Shown one piece after another: positions 1 through 8,595 of a DNA stretch of 64,000 nucleotides. Source of the stretch: JASHPR01 sp963815375 (lineage in GTDB: Bacteria; Actinomycetota; Actinomycetes; Streptosporangiales; Streptosporangiaceae); contig CAWFGX010000012.1 in assembly GCA_963815375.1 (NCBI GenBank), positions 422,486 to 486,485 on the forward strand. Direction: 5' to 3'. The notes below the pieces were generated by a model. It did not search any database. It was not told where the DNA came from and worked only from the letters and a program-made list of their open reading frames with translations. Each line of letters opens with the position of its first letter. Positions within the stretch are counted from its first letter, which is position 1. The position numbers and the translations under genes are program-made.

Positions 1-1015
1 GCTTGAGCCTGGTCGCGCGGGACTTCTGCCGGTCCTCAAGTTCTTTCAGCGCACCAGCCGCGCCACGCAGCGCGGTCGCTACTCCCTTGCCGGTCGAGCC
101 CTCCCCGAAGGCCCGTCGCATCGCGTCACGTTCGGGCACATCGAGCTCTTCTGTGACCGCGGCGGCTTCCTCCTCGGCTGCCTTGACCAGCGCGGCCGCC
201 GCCGCGAAGGCCGGCCCGATGCCGCTACCGGACCGGGCTCCTGTGACCTGCAGAGGCACATTCAGCACGTCCGCCCGCCGCTGTGCCGCTTGCGGATCGG
301 TGGCCAGCCGGCGCGCGCGCCCGATGTGACCCTGGGCCGCCCGGGCAGCCGCCAGCGCGTCCTCGCGGCCGACTCCCTCGCCGACGAGCACGTCGGCCAC
401 GGCGGCCGTAGCCGGCGTCCGCAGGGTAACCAGACGGCACCGCGACCTGATCGTTGTCGGCAGGTCGTCAGCGGACGGTGCGCAGAGCAGCCAGACTGTG
501 CGCGGCGCGGGTTCCTCGATGGCCTTGAGCAGCGCGTTAGCGGCCTGTTCGGTGGCGCGGTCGGCGTCCTCGAACAGGACCACCCGCCATCTGCCGTAGA
601 CCGGCGCGGCCGCCGCGCGCAGCACCAGGTCACGCGTCTGCCTTACACCGTAAGAGAGCCCGTCCGGGCGGACGAGCAGCAGGTCGGGGTGGCTGCCCGC
701 AGTGACCTGGCGGCAGGAGGGACACTCGCCGCAGCCCCGGTCGGGGCACAGCAGCGCGGCGGCGAACGCCTGCGCCGCGATTGACCGGCCCGACCCCGGC
801 GGCCCGGTGAACAGCCAGGCGTGCGTCATGCCAACCCCGGCCCGGGGGGCGCCGGATGCGGCGCCAACGGTCCCGGCAACGGTCCCGGCAACCGGCGCGG
901 CGCCGACCCCAGCCGCCGCGACCCTCCGTGTGGCAGCGGCGTCGACGGCGCGGCGGAGCTGCTCGACGACGCGCTCCTGGCCGACGAGTTCGCGGAACAC
1001 GCCCCCGGAAGTCAT
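1..1015 (-). CDS. holB: DNA polymerase III delta' subunit, partial
   Basis: Clamp-loader subunit that helps load the sliding clamp on primed DNA. Read from the ATG at 1015, the frame stays open to the left edge, so the C-terminus is missing; about 338 codons are present. The N-terminus has a VFRELVGQERVVEQL start, a Walker A GPPGSGRS and a zinc-binding CPDRGCGECPSC cluster, followed by the conserved ALLKAIEEP motif. An alanine/glycine/valine-rich insertion lies between the first helix and Walker A, as is common in actinomycetes. The start codon overlaps the tmk stop as ATGA, so translation is probably coupled to tmk. Confidence 0.9.
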   Translation of the reverse strand, partial: MTSGGVFRELVGQERVVEQLRRAVDAAATRRVAAAGVGAAPVAGTVAGTVGAASGAPRAGVGMTHAWLFTGPPGSGRSIAAQAFAAALLCPDRGCGECPSCRQVTAGSHPDLLLVRPDGLSYGVRQTRDLVLRAAAAPVYGRWRVVLFEDADRATEQAANALLKAIEEPAPRTVWLLCAPSADDLPTTIRSRCRLVTLRTPATAAVADVLVGEGVGREDALAAARAAQGHIGRARRLATDPQAAQRRADVLNVPLQVTGARSGSGIGPAFAAAAALVKAAEEEAAAVTEELDVPERDAMRRAFGEGSTGKGVATALRGAAGALKELEDRQKSRATRLK

Positions 1016-3168
1016 TCGCGCACGATCGGGAAGGTGCTGGTACTGTCCTCGGTCGCCAGCGGCACCGGATCCGGCAGCAGGTCCCGCACCCTGCGCTGGA
1101 TCTCGGCCCGCAGGTCGAACGCATCGCGCGTCGCGTCGAGAACCAGGTAACGCTCCGGATCGGCGTCTGCCTGGGCCAGGAACCCGGCGCGCACCCGCTC
1201 GTGGAACTCGGCCGGCTCCGCCTCGAGCCGGTCAGCGGAACGCTCCCGCCTGCTGAGCCCGGCCTGCGGCGGCAGGTCCAGCACGATCGTCAGGTCTGGC
1301 ACGAGCCCCCCGGTTGCCCACCGGTTCAGCGCGGCGATCTCGCCGACCGGCAGCCGCCGGCCCGCCCCCTGGTAGGCGAGGGATGAGTCCACGTACCTGT
1401 CGGTGACCACGATCGCGCCGCGCTGGAGCGCGGGCAGGACCACCGAGAACACGTGCTCAGCCCGGTCGGCCGCGTACATGAGCGTCTCGGCGCGCGGCGA
1501 CAGGCCCGTGTGCGCGGTGTCCAGCAGCAGCGCGCGCAGCCGCATCCCCATCTTGGTCGCGCCGGGTTCCTGGGTGGCGATCACGTCGTAGCCCTGGTCG
1601 CGCAGCCAGATCGCCAGCAGCCGGGCCTGCGTGGACTTGCCGGCGCCCTCGCCGCCCTCCAGCGCCAGCAGCAGCCCGCGCTCGGAGTCGGGCCCGCGCC
1701 CGGCGCTATCAGGGAGCACGCTGTGCGACGGCGCGTTGCCGTTGGCGTGCACAGGCACCGGTTCGAACGACCCGTGACGCAGTGCCGCGGACAGGTCAGA
1801 CAGCAGCGGCACGCCCGGCCGGTCGTCCATCTGCCGGTAGGCGAGCGCACCGAGCCACACCGCCACGCCCGCAGCGAGCAGCAGCACCACGTTGTAGCCG
1901 ATCACGCTGTAGGTGACGGTGCCTATTGTGAGGCTCTGCGAGCCGCTGACCGTCTTGGCCAGTGTTGTGACCCCCCCGGCGATCAGCGTCGCCACGATGA
2001 TCCCGGTGAACAGGATGACCCGCAGTCCTGAGTACAGGAACGCGAACGTGCGCCCGCGGGTGTCGTCGTCCACCTCAAGACCGACGATCGTGTACCCGGT
2101 CATGTACGCGATCCCCGCGCAGGCCCCGAGCGCGACCACGAAAACCGTGACGACCACCAGGTTCGGTACCAGCCCGATCAAGGCGAGCGGGATCGCGGCC
2201 GTGGCGATCGACAGGCCGAACAGCCGGCGCCTGCTGAACCCTCGCAGGAAATGCGGCCCGACGTACATGCCAGCGGCAAGCCCCACGAAGATCGCGGAGA
2301 ACACGATGCCCCAGCCAGCGTCACCGCCGTGCAGCGTGTCGGAGATATAGGTCTTCCCCAGCCCGATGACCACCCCGGCCGCCGCGAACGCCCCGGTCAT
2401 CCCGATCACGATGCCCCGGACGACCGGGGTCGCGCCGACAAACCGCCAGCCGTCCACGATGGCCTTGGCCACCGACGGCGCAGAGATCTCCCCTGCCCGC
2501 CGCGGCGGGATCTCCTTGAGCGTGTACACCGTGACCGCCGACACAACGAACGTGGCGACGTTGAAGTACAGCGCCAGGTCGACCTGACCGGTCGCGAAAT
2601 AGTGCGAGATGTCACCGAGCAGCCTGTTGAAGACCGCGAGCAGGCTGAACACAAACCCGGCCAGCGGGGCCGTGCCGTAGGTGGACAGCAAGCTCACCCG
2701 GTTCGCCTGCTCCAGCTTGTCCGGCGGCACCAGGTTCGGCACCGTCGCGTCCTTGGCCGGGGCCCAGAACAGGGAGGCGCACGAAGCCAGGAACTGGACG
2801 ATGTACATCCATGTCAGCTTGTTGACCAAGCCGGTCGACAAGTCGATTGGGATGGACAGGTACAGCAACGCACGCAGCACGTCGCCGACGATCATGTTCA
2901 TCCGCCGGTCGAACCGATCGGCGATCGCCCCGGCTAGCGGCCCGAGCACCAGTGCCGGGAGCAGCGACGTCAGCCACACGCCGCTGACCGCCGTGGCCTG
3001 CACCGCGGTGCTGCGACTGTTCGAGAGGTCGAAGGCCAGCGCGGTCAGCGCCAGCAGGCTCAGCCAGTCCCCCAGGCTGGACAGGGACAGCGCGACCCAC
3101 AGCCTCCGGAAAGGCCTGATCGACAGCGCGCCTCCCCGGCTGCTGTGCAAAGGGGGTGTAAAACTCAC
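1012..3168 (-). CDS. tmk: Thymidylate kinase with N-terminal MFS transporter domain
   Basis: Fusion protein of 718 residues. Residues 1-450 are a multi-pass MFS-type membrane domain (start LWVALSLSSLGDWLSLLAL, about 10-12 hydrophobic segments). Residues 500-718 are dTMP kinase, which phosphorylates dTMP to dTDP for DNA synthesis. The kinase part has P-loop GGEGAGKST near residue 509 and the DRYVDSSLAYQG motif near residue 588. A linker of about 40 residues joins the domains. The same fusion is known in other actinobacteria; the role of the MFS part is not established. It is followed by holB with an ATGA overlap, so the two form a replication operon. Confidence 0.92.
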   Translation of the reverse strand: MSFTPPLHSSRGGALSIRPFRRLWVALSLSSLGDWLSLLALTALAFDLSNSRSTAVQATAVSGVWLTSLLPALVLGPLAGAIADRFDRRMNMIVGDVLRALLYLSIPIDLSTGLVNKLTWMYIVQFLASCASLFWAPAKDATVPNLVPPDKLEQANRVSLLSTYGTAPLAGFVFSLLAVFNRLLGDISHYFATGQVDLALYFNVATFVVSAVTVYTLKEIPPRRAGEISAPSVAKAIVDGWRFVGATPVVRGIVIGMTGAFAAAGVVIGLGKTYISDTLHGGDAGWGIVFSAIFVGLAAGMYVGPHFLRGFSRRRLFGLSIATAAIPLALIGLVPNLVVVTVFVVALGACAGIAYMTGYTIVGLEVDDDTRGRTFAFLYSGLRVILFTGIIVATLIAGGVTTLAKTVSGSQSLTIGTVTYSVIGYNVVLLLAAGVAVWLGALAYRQMDDRPGVPLLSDLSAALRHGSFEPVPVHANGNAPSHSVLPDSAGRGPDSERGLLLALEGGEGAGKSTQARLLAIWLRDQGYDVIATQEPGATKMGMRLRALLLDTAHTGLSPRAETLMYAADRAEHVFSVVLPALQRGAIVVTDRYVDSSLAYQGAGRRLPVGEIAALNRWATGGLVPDLTIVLDLPPQAGLSRRERSADRLEAEPAEFHERVRAGFLAQADADPERYLVLDATRDAFDLRAEIQRRVRDLLPDPVPLATEDSTSTFPIVRE

Positions 3169-3262
3169 GGCGTTAGGGTATCGGCAGAATCGCCCGCGGT
3201 CCTATCACAGGCCCGGATGCTGGCCTGACTGAGACTATTGTCGCCCTATCCGGGTGAGCCTG

Positions 3263-6142
3263 TCACGCGCTGGTGTCGGGCGCGCCCGCGTTCTTTGTTC
3301 CTGAACGCTTTGCCGGTGCCTTCCGTGGCCGCGCAGCGCCCGTCCGGGGGGACGACCCTCCGGAACCGCCCGACCCGGTGCGCGATCCGCTGGCCCGCCG
3401 CCGCGGCGCGGGCGCCGCGGCCCGGCGCTCGGCCAGCAGCTCAACCGCGCGCTGCAGTGTCACAGACTCGGGGGCGTCGCCCTTGCGCAGCGACGCGTTC
3501 GTCTCGCCGTCGGTGACGTACGGGCCGAACCTGCCCTCGCGCAGCACGACCGGCTTGCCGCTGGACGGGTCGTCGCCAAGCTCGCGCAGCGGCGGCGCGG
3601 CGGCCGCGCGCCCCGCCCGGCCGCGCGGCTTCGGCTGTGCGAACAGCTCCTTCGCCTGGTCGAGGGTGGCCGTGAACATCTGCTCCTCGGACTCCAGTGA
3701 CCGGCTGTCTGTGCCTTTCTTCAGGTATGGCCCGTACCGTCCGTTCTGCGCGGTCACGGTTTCGCCGTCGATCTCGCCGAGCGTCCGCGGCAGCGACAGC
3801 AGCCGCAGCGCGTCGTCCAGGGTCACGCTGTCCAGGTCCATGGTCTTCAGCAGTGAGGCGGTGCGCGGCTTCGCCGACGCCGGGGCGTCGTCGTCAGCCA
3901 TCTCGGTCACGTAGGGGCCGAACCTGCCCGCCTTCGCCACGATCGTCCGCCCGGACTCCGGGTCGGTGCCGAGGATCTTGTCCCCGCTGGGCCGGGAGAG
4001 CAGTTCCTCGGCGAATTCCGGGGTGAGCTCGTCGGGCGCGGTTCCCTCGGGGACGTTGGCGCGCTGGCCGTCCCGTTCCAGGTACGGCCCGTACCGGCCG
4101 ACCCGGATCACGATGTCCGTGCCAGCAAGCGGGAATGAGCTGACCGCCCGCGCATCGATGTCGCTCAGGTCGCTGACGAGTTCCTTGAGGCCTTCCTCGC
4201 CGTCAGAGCCGAAGTAGAACCGGCGTAGCCAGGGCACCCGCGCTGCCTCGCCGCGGGCGATCTCGTCGAGCGCCTCTTCCATCTGCGCGGTGAAGTCGTA
4301 GTCGATCAGGCGCTCGAAGTGCTGTTCGAGCAGGGTGACCACGGCGAACGCGACGAACGAGGGGACCAGCGCTGTGCCCTTCTTGAACACATAGCCGCGG
4401 TCCAGGATCGTCCCGATGATCGAGGCGTAGGTGGACGGGCGCCCGATGGCCCGGTCCTCCAGCTCCTTAATCAGCGACGCCTCGGTATAGCGGGCCGGCG
4501 GGCGGGTGGCGTGCTCGGCCGGGGTGAGGCTCTCGGTGACCAGCGGCTCGGTCTCGGTGAGCGGCGGCAGCCGGCGCTGGTTGTCGTCCAGCTCGGCGTC
4601 GGGGTCGTCCGAGCCCTCGACGTAGGCCTTCAGGAACCCGTAGAAGCTGATGACCTTGCCTGACGCGCCGAACTCGGCGTCCTCGCCGGAGCTGGAGCGG
4701 CCTGCCACCCGGACGGTGACCGACTCCCCGGTGGCGTCCTTCATCTGCGAGGCCACGGTGCGCTTCCACACCAGGTCGTACAGGCGCAGGTCGTCGCCTT
4801 TCAGCCCGGTGGCAGCCGGCGTGCGGAAGCTGTCACCAGCAGGCCGGATCGCCTCGTGGGCCTCCTGCGCGCTTTTCACCTTGCTGGCGTAGATGCGCGG
4901 GCTGTCCGGCACGTAGTCGGCTCCGTACAGCTCGCGGGCCTGGGCCCGGGCCGCGGTGATCGCGGTCTGCGACAGGGTCGTTGAGTCTGTCCGCATATAA
5001 GTGATGTAGCCGTTCTCATACAGCCGCTGCGCGACGGCCATCGCGTACTTGGCCGAGAAGCCGAGCTTGCGTGACGCCTCCTGCTGCAGGGTCGTGGTAC
5101 GGAACGGCGCGTACGGGGACCGCCGGTACGGCTTGCGCTCGACCGACCGCACCGAAAAGTGCGTGCTGGCCAGGCGGTCCGCCAGCGCCGCAGCAGCCTC
5201 GCCGTCGAGGTGCAGGACATCCGCACGCCGACCGCCGTTGGCGAGCGCGGACTGCGCGTCACTGTCGGCACTGCGCAGTTCGCCGGTCGAAGTGAAGTCG
5301 CGGCCCTGGGCCACCCGGCGCCCGTCCACCGACACCAGCGTGGCCGGGAAGGAGGACACATCGGCAGCAGCCTGCTTCTCGGCCACGACCTTGGCGAAGA
5401 TCGCCTCCAGGTCCCAGTACCTCGCGGGGCGGAACGCGATCCGCTCCCGCTCCCGGTCCACGACGAGCCGCACCGCCACCGACTGCACCCGGCCCGCGGA
5501 CAGCTGCGGCATGACTTTCTTCCACAGCACCGGGGAGACCTCGTAGCCGTAGAGCCGGTCGAGCACGCGCCGGGTCTGGTAGGCCTCCACCAGGCCCTCG
5601 TCCATATCCCTGGGGTGCGCGACGGCCTGGGCGATCGCCTGCGGCGTGATCTCGTGGAAGACCATCCGGTGCGTCGGGACCTTGGGCTTCAGCTCCTCGA
5701 GGAGGTGCCAGGCGATCGCCTCGCCCTCGCGGTCCTCATCAGTAGCGAGCAGCAGCTCGTCGGCGTTCTTGAGCAGCTGCTTGAGCTTGGAGACCTGCTG
5801 CTTCTTGTCGGAGTTGACGACGTACAGCGGCTCGAAGTCGGCGTCGACGTTCACGCCGAGTCGCGCCCACGCCTGCCCGCGGTACTTCGCCGGTATCTCG
5901 GCGGCGTTGTCGGGCATGTCCCTGATGTGGCCGATGCTGGACTCGACCACGTAGTCGGGGCCGAGGTAGCCAGCGATCGTGCGTGCCTTGGCTGGCGACT
6001 CGACGATGACGAGCCGCCTGCGCCCCCGCGAGCCGTTGGCCGACTCGCTGCCACTGGGCGTGCCGGGGCTGGGCTGGCCGTTACCCGGTTCCTTGCCCCT
6101 AACCGCGGCGCCCTTGCTGGCCGCACCCGTCCGTCCTGCCAC
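3263..6142 (-). CDS. topA: DNA topoisomerase I (type IA)
   Basis: Relaxes negatively supercoiled DNA. The protein has 959 residues. After a charged N-terminal extension of about 40 residues comes the Toprim domain (RLVIVESPAKARTIAGYLG; acidic DEDREGEAIAWHLLEE). The catalytic tyrosine is Tyr382 in GYITYMRTDS. The C-terminal third has repeated GRYGPYL/GRFGPYV modules typical of actinobacterial topoisomerase I, which replace zinc fingers, and ends in an Arg/Lys/Ala-rich tail. It is transcribed toward tmk but separated from it by 94 bp. Confidence 0.97.
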   Translation of the reverse strand: MAGRTGAASKGAAVRGKEPGNGQPSPGTPSGSESANGSRGRRRLVIVESPAKARTIAGYLGPDYVVESSIGHIRDMPDNAAEIPAKYRGQAWARLGVNVDADFEPLYVVNSDKKQQVSKLKQLLKNADELLLATDEDREGEAIAWHLLEELKPKVPTHRMVFHEITPQAIAQAVAHPRDMDEGLVEAYQTRRVLDRLYGYEVSPVLWKKVMPQLSAGRVQSVAVRLVVDRERERIAFRPARYWDLEAIFAKVVAEKQAAADVSSFPATLVSVDGRRVAQGRDFTSTGELRSADSDAQSALANGGRRADVLHLDGEAAAALADRLASTHFSVRSVERKPYRRSPYAPFRTTTLQQEASRKLGFSAKYAMAVAQRLYENGYITYMRTDSTTLSQTAITAARAQARELYGADYVPDSPRIYASKVKSAQEAHEAIRPAGDSFRTPAATGLKGDDLRLYDLVWKRTVASQMKDATGESVTVRVAGRSSSGEDAEFGASGKVISFYGFLKAYVEGSDDPDAELDDNQRRLPPLTETEPLVTESLTPAEHATRPPARYTEASLIKELEDRAIGRPSTYASIIGTILDRGYVFKKGTALVPSFVAFAVVTLLEQHFERLIDYDFTAQMEEALDEIARGEAARVPWLRRFYFGSDGEEGLKELVSDLSDIDARAVSSFPLAGTDIVIRVGRYGPYLERDGQRANVPEGTAPDELTPEFAEELLSRPSGDKILGTDPESGRTIVAKAGRFGPYVTEMADDDAPASAKPRTASLLKTMDLDSVTLDDALRLLSLPRTLGEIDGETVTAQNGRYGPYLKKGTDSRSLESEEQMFTATLDQAKELFAQPKPRGRAGRAAAAPPLRELGDDPSSGKPVVLREGRFGPYVTDGETNASLRKGDAPESVTLQRAVELLAERRAAAPAPRRRASGSRTGSGGSGGSSPRTGAARPRKAPAKRSGTKNAGAPDTSA

Positions 6143-6587
6143 TCTTCACCCTCACATCCCGCGGAACCGCAGAGGCTAGCGCGGACGCCTGGAGGCTACC
6201 GCAGCCAGTCCACAGCCGGCCCCGATCGTACAGGCGAGTTCGCTGCCTCGTCCCGATGCTGAAACCAGCCGCCGGCAGCATAGTGTTCCCGCAATCCCGC
6301 GCGCATCTCTCCGGACCACATAGCGCAGCCCGCCGCGCGTGCGGCTTCCCGCCTGCGTACGGCACCTTTTTTCCGTCCGCGTGCCCCCGCTCCCGCGCGC
6401 GGTAACGCGCGGCCGACAGCATCCCCCAGCATGCCCACGGCGCCGCATACGACGCACTCCCGCAACCCCGCCGCAACATTCCGGCCCACGGCACAGGACG
6501 CACTCTGGCAACCCGCCCGACGTTCTGCGGCAACCCGAAGGCCACCTTTGGTCAAGGATGGTTGAATCGCGGCGCCGGACGCGCACA
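6143..6587. other. Divergent intergenic region topA / DUF5703
   Basis: No convincing gene. The 445 bp separate the divergent topA and DUF5703 starts and should hold both promoters. The right half contains degenerate direct repeats built on GACGCACTC followed by GCAACCCCGCC-like sequence (near 6450 and 6508). Open frames on the minus strand are Cys/Arg-rich and look accidental. Confidence 0.4.
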
Positions 6588-6815
6588 ATGAGAATGATGG
6601 CGGAGTACTCCTATCTAGTCGTCTACATCCCTCGCGGGACCACGAGGGATGCCGCCAGGCAGATGCTGACCGACCACGCCGAATACGGACAGTGGGAACT
6701 CGCACGGCTGCGGCTGAATGCCGACGGCAGCAGGAAGGCCACGTTGCGGCGGCAGATCATCCGCCCGGTCCGGACCTGGCCGCCTGGCGCCCCGCGCCCG
6801 CGCGTTGGATCGTAG
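6588..6815 (+). CDS. DUF5703 family protein
   Basis: Small protein of about 75 residues, function unknown. The sequence MAEYSYLVVYIPRGTTRDAA, then HAEYGQWELARLRL and a TLRRQIIRP tail, matches the DUF5703 family found across actinobacteria, as I remember it. A longer open frame begins at 6339 but its N-terminal part is arginine/proline noise. Start candidates are the clustered ATGs at 6588, 6594 and 6597; the family normally begins at MAEY. It lies divergent to topA and not far from the M20 peptidase. Confidence 0.75.
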   Translation: MRMMAEYSYLVVYIPRGTTRDAARQMLTDHAEYGQWELARLRLNADGSRKATLRRQIIRPVRTWPPGAPRPRVGS

Positions 6816-6889
6816 GTCTCTCCTGGCATTCGGGCGGAACGGTCAGCTGCGGCTGGTGTCCGCCAGCGACCTGGTCGTGAGCAGGCTGC

Positions 6890-8050
6890 TCATCTTGTCA
6901 TCTTGCCGCTGAGGCTCCGCGCGGGCGCCGCGTGCCGGGGCGTGTGCCGCCCTCCCGGGGGCTTCTGCTGGCTGGCCGCGCTGCCGGAGGCCGGATCCCC
7001 AAGCGGGTGATCGGCCCGGTGACAGCCCGGCCGCGCGCTCACATCATCCTGGCGCACCAAACGCTCCCCCAGCACTGACTCAGCACCTGGCCTCGAACTC
7101 GCGCCACCGGGACGCTGGGCACTCTCCCGCGGCGGCGGCACAGCGCCCGGCCGCGAATCGCCTGGGCGCGCGCCCCGCTCCCCCGCCGCAAACCAGGAGC
7201 TATCGACTGGAACCACCTGACCGGGGATCACTACGCGGCTACGCGCCACCGGGCTAGGACGGCCCGGCGAACGGGCGTCGCCGGGCGCCACTACCCGCTC
7301 TGCCGCTGTGGATGCACGGCCGGCTCGCGAACTTGGGTCACCCGGCCGCCCCAAGGGCTCCCCAGCGCTGGCTGGCGAACGGCCCTCACCGGCCAGCCCG
7401 TTCTGCTTCGCCGCTGCCGACCCGGGGCTGCCAGGCGAACGGCGGTCACTAGCCAGCCCGTTCTGCTCCCTCGCCGTTGGCCTGGCGTTGCCAGCCGAAG
7501 CGAAGCCACCCGGCGGTCCGCTCTGCTCGCTGGCCGTTGGCCCGGCACCGGCTGACGCACGGAAGCCACCCGCCAGTCCGCTCCGCTCGCTCGTCGTTGG
7601 CCCGGCACCGGCTGGCGCACGGAAGCCACCCGGCAGTCCGCTCCGCTTCGCCGCCGACACAGCGTTGCCGGGCAGCGCGCTCTCCGCCGCCACCAACCCT
7701 GTTTTGCCAGATGAACGGCGGTCGCCGGGCAGCCCGCTGTGCTCTCTGGCTCGGGTCGCGGTGCGACCTGGTGACCCTGGGCCGGCCTGGCCCGGCGCCG
7801 GCTTCGCCCCGGTCGCATAAAGCTTCGTTGCCGACATTAAGTCTTCGCGCGCCGGTGCGGTCGGCCGCCAGGTCCGGGTATTCGTGCGGGGTTTTGGGGG
7901 GATGTCGTAACGCGCTGCGGTATCGCGTCGGTGTGTGCGCCATGGAGTGGTCAGCGCGAAAAAGCAGGCGCCGGCCACAAGGATGCCGACGGCGAAGCCG
8001 TCAATGGAGCCGGTCCCAACCACGGGGAGCACTCCGATCAGGTGACTCAT
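6890..8050 (-). CDS. Membrane-anchored protein with degenerate tandem repeats
   Basis: Unrecognised protein of 386 residues. Residues 1-37 contain one strong hydrophobic segment (FAVGILVAGACFFALTT), suggesting membrane anchoring, followed by a basic stretch. From about residue 95 the protein is low complexity, made of imperfect repeats of about 24 residues around SGLPGGFRA-AGAGPT-SE, rich in Gly, Pro, Ala, Ser and Arg. A good ribosome site (GAGGGG, 6-7 nt upstream) precedes the ATG at 8050 and supports this strand; a repeat-bearing frame also exists opposite. The role could be cell-surface or scaffold; nothing points to an enzyme. Confidence 0.55.
   Translation of the reverse strand: MSHLIGVLPVVGTGSIDGFAVGILVAGACFFALTTPWRTHRRDTAARYDIPPKPRTNTRTWRPTAPAREDLMSATKLYATGAKPAPGQAGPGSPGRTATRAREHSGLPGDRRSSGKTGLVAAESALPGNAVSAAKRSGLPGGFRAPAGAGPTTSERSGLAGGFRASAGAGPTASEQSGPPGGFASAGNARPTAREQNGLASDRRSPGSPGSAAAKQNGLAGEGRSPASAGEPLGRPGDPSSRAGRASTAAERVVAPGDARSPGRPSPVARSRVVIPGQVVPVDSSWFAAGERGARPGDSRPGAVPPPRESAQRPGGASSRPGAESVLGERLVRQDDVSARPGCHRADHPLGDPASGSAASQQKPPGGRHTPRHAAPARSLSGKMTR
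7340..7700. repeat. Degenerate tandem repeats, unit about 70-75 bp
   Basis: Imperfect direct repeats of the type CCAGTCCGCTC-CGCTCG followed by TTGGCCCGGCACCGGCTG and GCACGGAAGCCACCCG. The clearest copies start near 7505, 7570 and 7636, with weaker copies on both sides. They encode the ~24-residue repeats of the membrane-anchored protein. Confidence 0.6.
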
Positions 8051-8068
8051 TAATCGCCCCTCGTATTA

Positions 8069-8269
8069 CTAGCTGGCGGCCACGGCGGGGACGCCTTCCG
8101 CGGCGACGCCCCCAGCCGTGACCGCCGGAGCGGGAACTGACCCGCGGCCGTCGACGAGGATCAAGCAACCGAGGTGCCAGGCCCGTGCGCCGACGGTGAC
8201 GGCGCGCCTTCTGGTCCCTGCATTGCCGACAGGGCGCCACCTGGGGCGCTGACCCTGTTCTGGCGACAC
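8069..8269 (-). CDS. Small hypothetical protein
   Basis: Possible 66-residue protein starting at the GTG at 8269 behind a GAGGAGG site about 7 nt upstream. It begins VSPEQGQRPRWRP, has a basic first half and ends in an Ala/Gly/Val-rich tail. No family recognised. It would precede the repeat protein on the same strand with a 18-bp gap. The good ribosome site is the main support. Confidence 0.35.
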   Translation of the reverse strand: MSPEQGQRPRWRPVGNAGTRRRAVTVGARAWHLGCLILVDGRGSVPAPAVTAGGVAAEGVPAVAAS

Positions 8270-8305
8270 AGGCGATCCTCCTCGTCGGTCCGGCAAAACG
8301 TGACC

Positions 8306-8345
8306 GCTAGCCGGGGAGCAGGTGGAAGGGGGCACCCCGGCTAGC
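8306..8345. promoter_or_regulatory. 11-bp perfect inverted repeat
   Basis: GCTAGCCGGGG at 8306-8316 is repeated in inverse at 8335-8345 with an 18-nt spacer. It sits upstream of the small ORF and the repeat protein. It could be an operator or, read on the minus strand, part of a terminator or leader hairpin; no T-run follows it. Confidence 0.4.
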
Positions 8346-8595
8346 TGCCGCGCACAGTAACCATAGCACTACGATGCGTAACTCAAGGGGAATTGGCGAA
8401 ACGGGCCCCGCATCCCGACACCTCAGCCCGCTAGAACGCCCAACAGGTAGCAAAAGGTCAGCCAATCCCCCGTGTGGGCGCCACGCAGAGCAGCGGACGG
8501 ATCGTCGACAGGCACCGGTGACGCAGGGTGCGGCCATGGACGGTCAGCGCACGATGCACGGGCGGACCGCGGGCGGTTACGGCGCTTAGCTGGGG

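Noticed and set aside
5159..6262. 367-codon plus-strand frame
   Set aside because: Antisense shadow of topA.
7340..7700. CRISPR array
   Set aside because: Repeats are imperfect, lack uniform spacers and are in phase with a protein repeat; no cas genes.
8360..8420. Riboswitch-like stretch near a GGGGAATTGGCGAAACGG sequence
   Set aside because: No known aptamer core or supporting stems could be drawn, and the nearest gene on that strand does not follow.
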